Shown here in pieces: positions 58,761-64,000 of a stretch of 64,000 nucleotides of DNA. The notes beneath the pieces are model-generated. The model ran no database searches. It was not told the DNA's origin and saw only the letters and a program-made list of their open reading frames with translations. Source of the stretch: Papilionanthe hookeriana x Papilionanthe teres (Eukaryota > Streptophyta > Magnoliopsida > Asparagales > Orchidaceae); the NCBI GenBank assembly GCA_022702705.1, contig CM040424.1, positions 75,333,452 to 75,397,451 of the forward strand, given 5' to 3'. The first letter of the stretch is position 1. Every line of letters begins with the position of its first letter. A program made the translations under genes and the position numbers.

Positions 58761-59951
58761 TAAACTTGTGCTCCCAGCAAGTTGAGCAAATTCGTGAGCT
58801 AACTCGAGCTAACTCAAGCGCTGGCTGACGAGTTCGGTTCGAGTCAACTATTCTAATTTAATTCATCAACTTGTGATTAATATTTAAAATATGATAAAAG
58901 TTAAGGATTTAATTATAAATTAATTAAAAATATTAAAATTCATTTATTTCTTTAGTCCAAAATTAATTTATTTAAATTATTCACACTACCAAACAATGTG
59001 ATTGAGTTAGGCATGATAGACTTAGCCAACAAATTGTGGTCCCTTTGTTTCTATGATGCTCACTCCAACCATAAAAGCACTAAAGATATGAAATTGGACA
59101 AAAGCATCTTCCTTAAATATAATTATAGGCCTTTCATAATTTTATGTCACCATCAAATTATTATTTTTCCAACCAAATTAATGCAATATTTAATTTAAAA
59201 TAGGATTACTATATACCAACTATTTTCCTCTAATTCATTATTTGTTACTTACTCTCTTGACATATAATTAAAAAATTACACATATACCAACCAAAATTTT
59301 GAAGTGACTAGCTATTTCATAGCTTGACATTTCAATTTTTAGAATTAATAGTGACAAATATAGTATCCAAGATGGTGTCTGAGACGAATATACTAAAAGA
59401 GATGGAGTAACATAAGTTTTTATTATTAATACCATTCCTCCCACTGAAATGATCATAGCAATGGCACGAAGATCTAATCTAGTGGGAGCAATAATAGCAC
59501 CATAATGGACGAATATCTCAAGTTATTCTGAGCCATGAGACCACGATTACTATGTATTAAGAAAAAACTATTGGTAGGTTTTGTCCTAAGGAGAGAAATG
59601 TATGGCTTGTTATTTTATGTTAGGTAAGCAAGATGATGCTTGAGAGGGCAACATTATGATAAATTTGAATATCTACTGATCGTGATGATTGATTAGGGAT
59701 ATTTTATAAAAACTTTTAGAGAATATTTTGTGTCCCTTTCTATAAGGAGGCATAAAGATGATAAATTTATGAGACTTGTGTAAAACTAATCTGTGATGTG
59801 ATGTGAGACAAATTTTATGATGTTGTTAGGGTATCAGTCATAACTGATTTATAGTACTAATGAAAAGCATCATAGAGTCTTATTTGAACTAAGAGATATT
59901 TATAAGCATTATTTAGAGTTTGAAGTCAGAACAGTAGAATTAGACTTTTTG
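58761..59951. other. AT-rich DNA with a GCTCGA-rich element fragment
   Basis: 58790-58860 has GAGCTAACTCGAGCTAACTC, resembling subterminal sequence of the element at 16843-18643. No gene. Confidence 0.4.
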
Positions 59952-59966
59952 TAGGTTACCCAGAGG

Positions 59967-60138
59967 AGCAGAGGTAGACCTAGGAAGACTTGGGCTTATT
60001 GTATAAAAAATGATCTTAATTTATTAGAATTAAATGAAAATATGACACTAAATTGGACGCAATGGAGAAAGAGGATTCATGTAGCCGACCCCACTTTGTG
60101 GGATTAAGACTTTGTTGTTGTTGTTGTTGTTGTTGTTG
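59967..60138 (+). mobile_element. 3'-terminal RTE-type LINE fragment with 15-bp target duplication
   Basis: Encodes the last RTE residues (RGRPRKTWAYCIKNDLN...) followed by GTAGCCGACCCCACTTTGTG, then GGATTAAGACTTTG and a (TTG)n tail. Flanks TAGGTTACCCAGAGG (59952-59966) and TAGGATAACCAGAGG (60139-60153) are a 15-bp target duplication with two mismatches. It is a strongly 5'-truncated insertion. Confidence 0.8.
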
Positions 60139-60153
60139 TAGGATAACCAGAGG

Positions 60154-60835
60154 AAACACAATATGAAAAAGAGAAAAAATATTAAAACTTTGAAAGGAAC
60201 ATAAGTCTTATATTTTGAAATTTCTTTTTGAAAGAAGACAAGACTTATGGTAGTGAAAGTTATATTGGCATTACGAGTAATCAGAATTATAATAATTTTA
60301 TACGAGTAGGCTTGTCTGGTTCCAACGCTTATCATTGGTACCATTAACTAGAACAAACAATAGAGTACCATCGTACACTTGGTCTGATGGCTTTAAGAGA
60401 ATTAGAACCAACTAACGACCGTAAAAATCAACTACCCCAACCCCAACATTAAATTAATTATGATAAAAGAATCAATTTTGGATATTTCACTCAACAAAAC
60501 AAGAAAGCAAGTAAACTCCTCATATTGCCAAAGTTGATATTCTTATTTAAGATAGATCTACTTCAATTTTATTCAATACTAGAGCATATATTATATTTTG
60601 TGTACTCTTCAAGAAATAATGCATTTCATTCATTGGCACATCTTCATCATGAAATATTATGGATGATTAAGCACCCAAAAACATAATTATAAAAAGGAAA
60701 AGGGATCCACCACCTTAGATTTTTAAATTCTTTTGCTATGACTTGTACTCTATTTATTCAAGTGCTCTTAAAAAAATCTCCACTAAAGATTCCTTTTTTT
60801 TTTTTTTTTTTGGGCTCAAATTTTCATATTTTTAT
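60154..60835. other. Intergenic DNA, no gene recognised
   Basis: AT-rich with a poly-T tract near 60795. Nothing is supported. Confidence 0.5.
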
Positions 60836-60980
60836 TTTGTGGCATTTTTATATAAAGACCCCCCAATTCTTATGTTTTTACATATCTAAGAACTAAATTT
60901 TGCATTTTTACATTAATACGCTCCAAATCTTTCAATGCATAAAAATTTAGTGGTAGATATATAAATCTACCTTTCATTTT
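60836..60980. mobile_element. Foldback element, family 1 (short copy)
   Basis: The left arm is CCCCAATTCTTATGTTTTTA, then CATATCTAAGAACTAAATTT. The right end has AAAATTTAGTGGTAGATATA and TAAATCTACC. It is internally deleted. Confidence 0.55.
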
Positions 60981-61573
60981 TTATAGCAAAAATATCATCT
61001 CTTCGCTTCCACAACTTTATTTTTCTCGTAAAATATTCTGTCCAGACACCGCACGTCTAGGCTGTCAACCACCAACTGTCACGTCATTATACACTTCATC
61101 GATAAGCAACATGATCGTCGTTGGTTGTCCGTCAGGATGCAATATTTCTCCGTTAGAAATCTTAAATAAAAATAAAAAGGTTGTTATCCCAATTGAACTT
61201 AGCGTGTGTTAATCCCTAATTTCCAAAACTATATTGATCTTTTCATTAAAATTTGTTTGGGTTATCTCATGCGCGAATGTGATTCAAAAAATAAATAAAA
61301 CTAAATTAAAATTTTTGTAAAATATCAAAATAGTCCCCAACTATTTTGATAATTATAAAATTTACAGAAGTGATAAAATGACCCCACAATAAGGTTTATT
61401 TTGTCACTTATTTTTTAAAAAAATTGGTTTAGATGGGAAATTTTGGATGTACCGAGCACTGATTTCTATGTAATAATAAAAACAATTTTTTATTTATATT
61501 TTAAACCTTTTCTTCCCCGTTAAGATAAGATCGTTGACGGCTTATAAGCCATTTCCCAAAAAAATAAAAATAT

Positions 61574-61614
<41 letters not shown>

Positions 61615-61664
61615 CAATCCCATGCTTGGAAGTTCTTGAGAAGAGAGACATTTTTGGAGGCATG
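60981..61664. other. AT-rich intergenic DNA
   Basis: No gene. An (AAAT)n-like run lies near 61585-61610. 61325-61400 resembles the short repeat near 16440-16560. Confidence 0.45.
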
Positions 61665-61785
61665 TGTGTGGACATTTACATAAACACCACATAATATTTA
61701 TTTATTTACATATCACATAATGGGTGGTTTAGATATGTAAATACATAAAAGATTGTGGTGGGAAGCGCATAAATTTTGCTTTTAA
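61665..61785. mobile_element. Foldback element, family 1 (short copy)
   Basis: The left arm is CATTTACATAAACACCACAT. The right arm is GTTTAGATATGTAAATACAT, then AAAAGATTGTGGTGGGAAG. It is almost reduced to its two arms. Confidence 0.55.
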
Positions 61786-62163
61786 TTAAGTTAAGAAAGT
61801 AAAAGGGTGGAGATGCTTTATTCATTAAGGTTTGGAACTTTTTAGAAGCAATTTGTTTAGGTATCCTAATAATAATAATTTAGGTAGAAAGGGACCTTCC
61901 ACCTCATTGGATTCCATTAGGTTAGCAAGGTTTGTTGGGAGCTAAAACCCTAATCAATTGATCTCTTTTTTTAATAGAAAAATATATTTCTTCTCCCATT
62001 ATGAAAACAAAACCATATCCCCTCCAATCCAAAAACTCTTTTTTTTTTTTTTTTTTTTTTTTACCAGTTTGGGCCCTCATGACACTTAAGATGAAAGTTT
62101 GTAGTGCTCGAGTGCACGCGAGTAGGGGTGCAGATGAATTGAGTCACTCTCAACTTGATTAAG

Positions 62164-62428
62164 CGTGTGTCTGGGACGGCGGTGCAATAACGGTGCAGAC
62201 TGTACCGCAGTTTTATCTGTTAGGTAAACTTTGTTTTTGATAGTTCAATAACTCGCCACCGAAATCCGTATTTTCACGATTGTTCGACTGAAGCAGTGAT
62301 AACTTTATAATTACAGATTCAACTTAAAAAAAATGTAATAGCCTAACGCGTTTTGAACATTAGATTATTTTTCAATAATTTCATGTTGTTTTTAAATAAA
62401 TTGCAGCTGTCTCAAACAGACCTTAATT
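62164..62428. mobile_element. Short foldback element with GTCTGTTTG-type ends
   Basis: The left end is GTGTGTCTGGGACGGCGGTG. The right end, reverse complemented, is GGTCTGTTTGAGACAGCTGC. TTAA occurs at both outer borders. No coding capacity. Confidence 0.5.
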
Positions 62429-63214
62429 CTACAAATTCAAACTGACTCACGAGCCAGTTTATCTCATAGAAGAGAAAATAAGTTTACTTAAACTAGTATT
62501 TCAATAAAATGATTAATAAAAATAACAATTAAGAGGAAAAAAACACTTAATATAGAATACAAAATATCATTTAATTTGTTAACATTTATAAAAATTTAAA
62601 CATAAAGTCTTCAAATTTGTGTCGCTCACCATGACTCTTTGATAGTCCCTCGGGATCACAGGCTCGATCCCGCCTTAGTGTATTTACTTTGCAATGTGAG
62701 ATCCAGTGGTTAGACACACGAGGGTGGCTGATGACTCGTATCATAACCTCCAACCAGTCTTGTTAAAAAAAAAATCTTGAAATTTAATATATTTTGTATT
62801 AATATTTTCCGACTGACGAGACTAATCATTTTAACTAATATGAATTTTCCATTCATTAGATTTACTTTGAGATGAACATAGCATAAGACTAAAAATTTAT
62901 TTCTTATATTGAGCCCATCACTAAAATAAATCTAATGAATATAAAGCTCATCCCACACAAATTTAATTCTAACATTTATAAAATTATATATCAACATTGA
63001 CATTTAATAGAAGTCATTAAACAAATCAAATCCTATAATCCCTAAGGAGAGACAAAACAGGCTCACATTCCTATCAAGCAATCAATCACATGCCTCTCCC
63101 CCCCTTACTTAAACCTTCACAATGAACAATCTTCAGCTAACCATAGCCTGAGACAAAGAACAAACCAAAATACAAGGTGGCATGACATAGACACATTACA
63201 AGTTCCCCCCTTTT
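62429..63214. other. AT-rich intergenic DNA
   Basis: No gene, RNA gene or repeat family is recognised. Confidence 0.45.
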
Positions 63215-63468
63215 TTTTTTCAAGGAAGATTTGCATACAAACCACTCAGTTTCTATGTATTTACACATCTAACCCGCCTAATTTTTCAGTTTTTAGATAC
63301 ATACCACCTTACCTGTGCATGAAATGGTACATTTCTAAACTAAAAATGGTGATATGAAAGATTTAGAGTGTAAGGGCTTGATATGTAAAAAAAAACAAAA
63401 ACTAAACAAGTGCTTGATATGTAAATACATAGGAAGAATTAGGTGGTATGTATGTAAATTTGGGGGAC
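63215..63468. mobile_element. Foldback element, family 1
   Basis: The left end is GGAAGATTTGCATACAAACC, then TTCTATGTATTTACACATCT. The right arm is GCTTGATATGTAAATACATA, then GGTGGTATGTATGTAAATTT. This copy best shows the outer GGAAGATTTRCATAC terminus. Confidence 0.75.
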
Positions 63469-64000
63469 CTACTTATAAGAAAAAAATTTAATTTTTTGAA
63501 GAAAATAAGACTTCTAATCTGCTATCATTCAATTAATGAAGGAACTAGCAATGGCCCACAAGCTGTAGTACCCTATTATCAGGAGGACAAAACCACATGA
63601 ACTTTCTTTTCTCACCCTCAAACAAAAAAAAAAAAAAGGAAGAAAACAATTAGATTCTTCTTCTGTAACCCAGAAGGAATGAAAATTGCTGTTGAGCAGT
63701 CCACATTAAATTTCAATGTCAGAAGGAGAGCACAGAGAGTGTGTATGAGACATACATTTGAATTCTTGTCCCCTTATAATCCCAAAATAGCATATCTAAA
63801 TCCTTCTTCCACGCCATTAAAATCTTCTCTCTGAGCTTTTCACAAATCATTTTCAGCCAACTTGGGAATAGGGGACCAAAAACCTGTTGTGTGCCCATTA
63901 GATTTTAACTCAGGTTATAGAAGAAATCAAAATTAAATGCAAGCTGCGCCACAGCTGTATGAAAGTTCTTTCCAAACCAATCATATTTCATCTAATTATA
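63469..64000. other. Window end, no gene recognised
   Basis: AT-rich with C/T-rich stretches. It may be upstream or untranslated sequence of a gene beyond the window, but nothing can be read. Confidence 0.4.

Noticed and set aside
1..64000. CRISPR array, operon, riboswitch or phage-type systems
   Set aside because: The sequence is plant nuclear DNA with spliced genes. Repeats with regular spacers were not seen, and the one regular array (30815-31355) is a contiguous minisatellite.
1..64000. tRNA or rRNA genes
   Set aside because: No tRNA A/B box arrangement or rRNA segment was recognised by eye. A tRNA scan would be needed to exclude one.

Overview
The window is nuclear DNA of a flowering plant: AT-rich, with spliced genes, long repeat-filled intergenic DNA, Ty1/copia, gypsy-like, hAT and RTE-type elements, and many short foldback elements. 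One gene (the PPR gene) is C-rich at its 5' end and more AT-rich at its 3' end, a gradient common in monocots. That is only a hint, and the species cannot be named from the sequence.

Two runs of about 500 N divide the window into three contigs. Contig A (1-18800) holds the last four exons of an ER-type FKBP prolyl isomerase, an intact single-exon P-class PPR gene close to Arabidopsis At5g18390, and then repeats: a decayed hAT transposase, a copia integrase remnant, a gag-only LTR element, a non-autonomous hAT element with an 8-bp target duplication, and a composite element carrying a fragment of an atypical dual-specificity phosphatase gene. Contig B (19300-35812) holds an intact SEC13 (minus strand), a 5'-truncated RTE non-LTR element, a 33-bp minisatellite, a probable gypsy gag remnant and several foldback elements. 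Contig C (36313-64000) starts with a second, nearly identical copy of the last 15.5 kb of contig A, PPR gene included, and continues into an intact eight-exon bHLH gene and a repeat-rich tail.

The right end of A and the left end of C share about 15.5 kb with sparse SNPs and small indels, and each shared block stops exactly at an N gap. The simplest reading is an unmerged overlap between two haplotype contigs, with contig B placed between them by the scaffolder. A real recent segmental duplication is the alternative. The two PPR copies should not be counted as paralogues until this is tested.

The genes do not form a pathway. FKBP acts in the ER lumen, SEC13 in COPII coats and nuclear pores, the PPR protein in organelle RNA metabolism and the bHLH in transcription. 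The most unusual content is in the repeats: a foldback family with about ten copies, a second foldback family built from a TTACACGGG-type minisatellite, and the captured phosphatase fragment.
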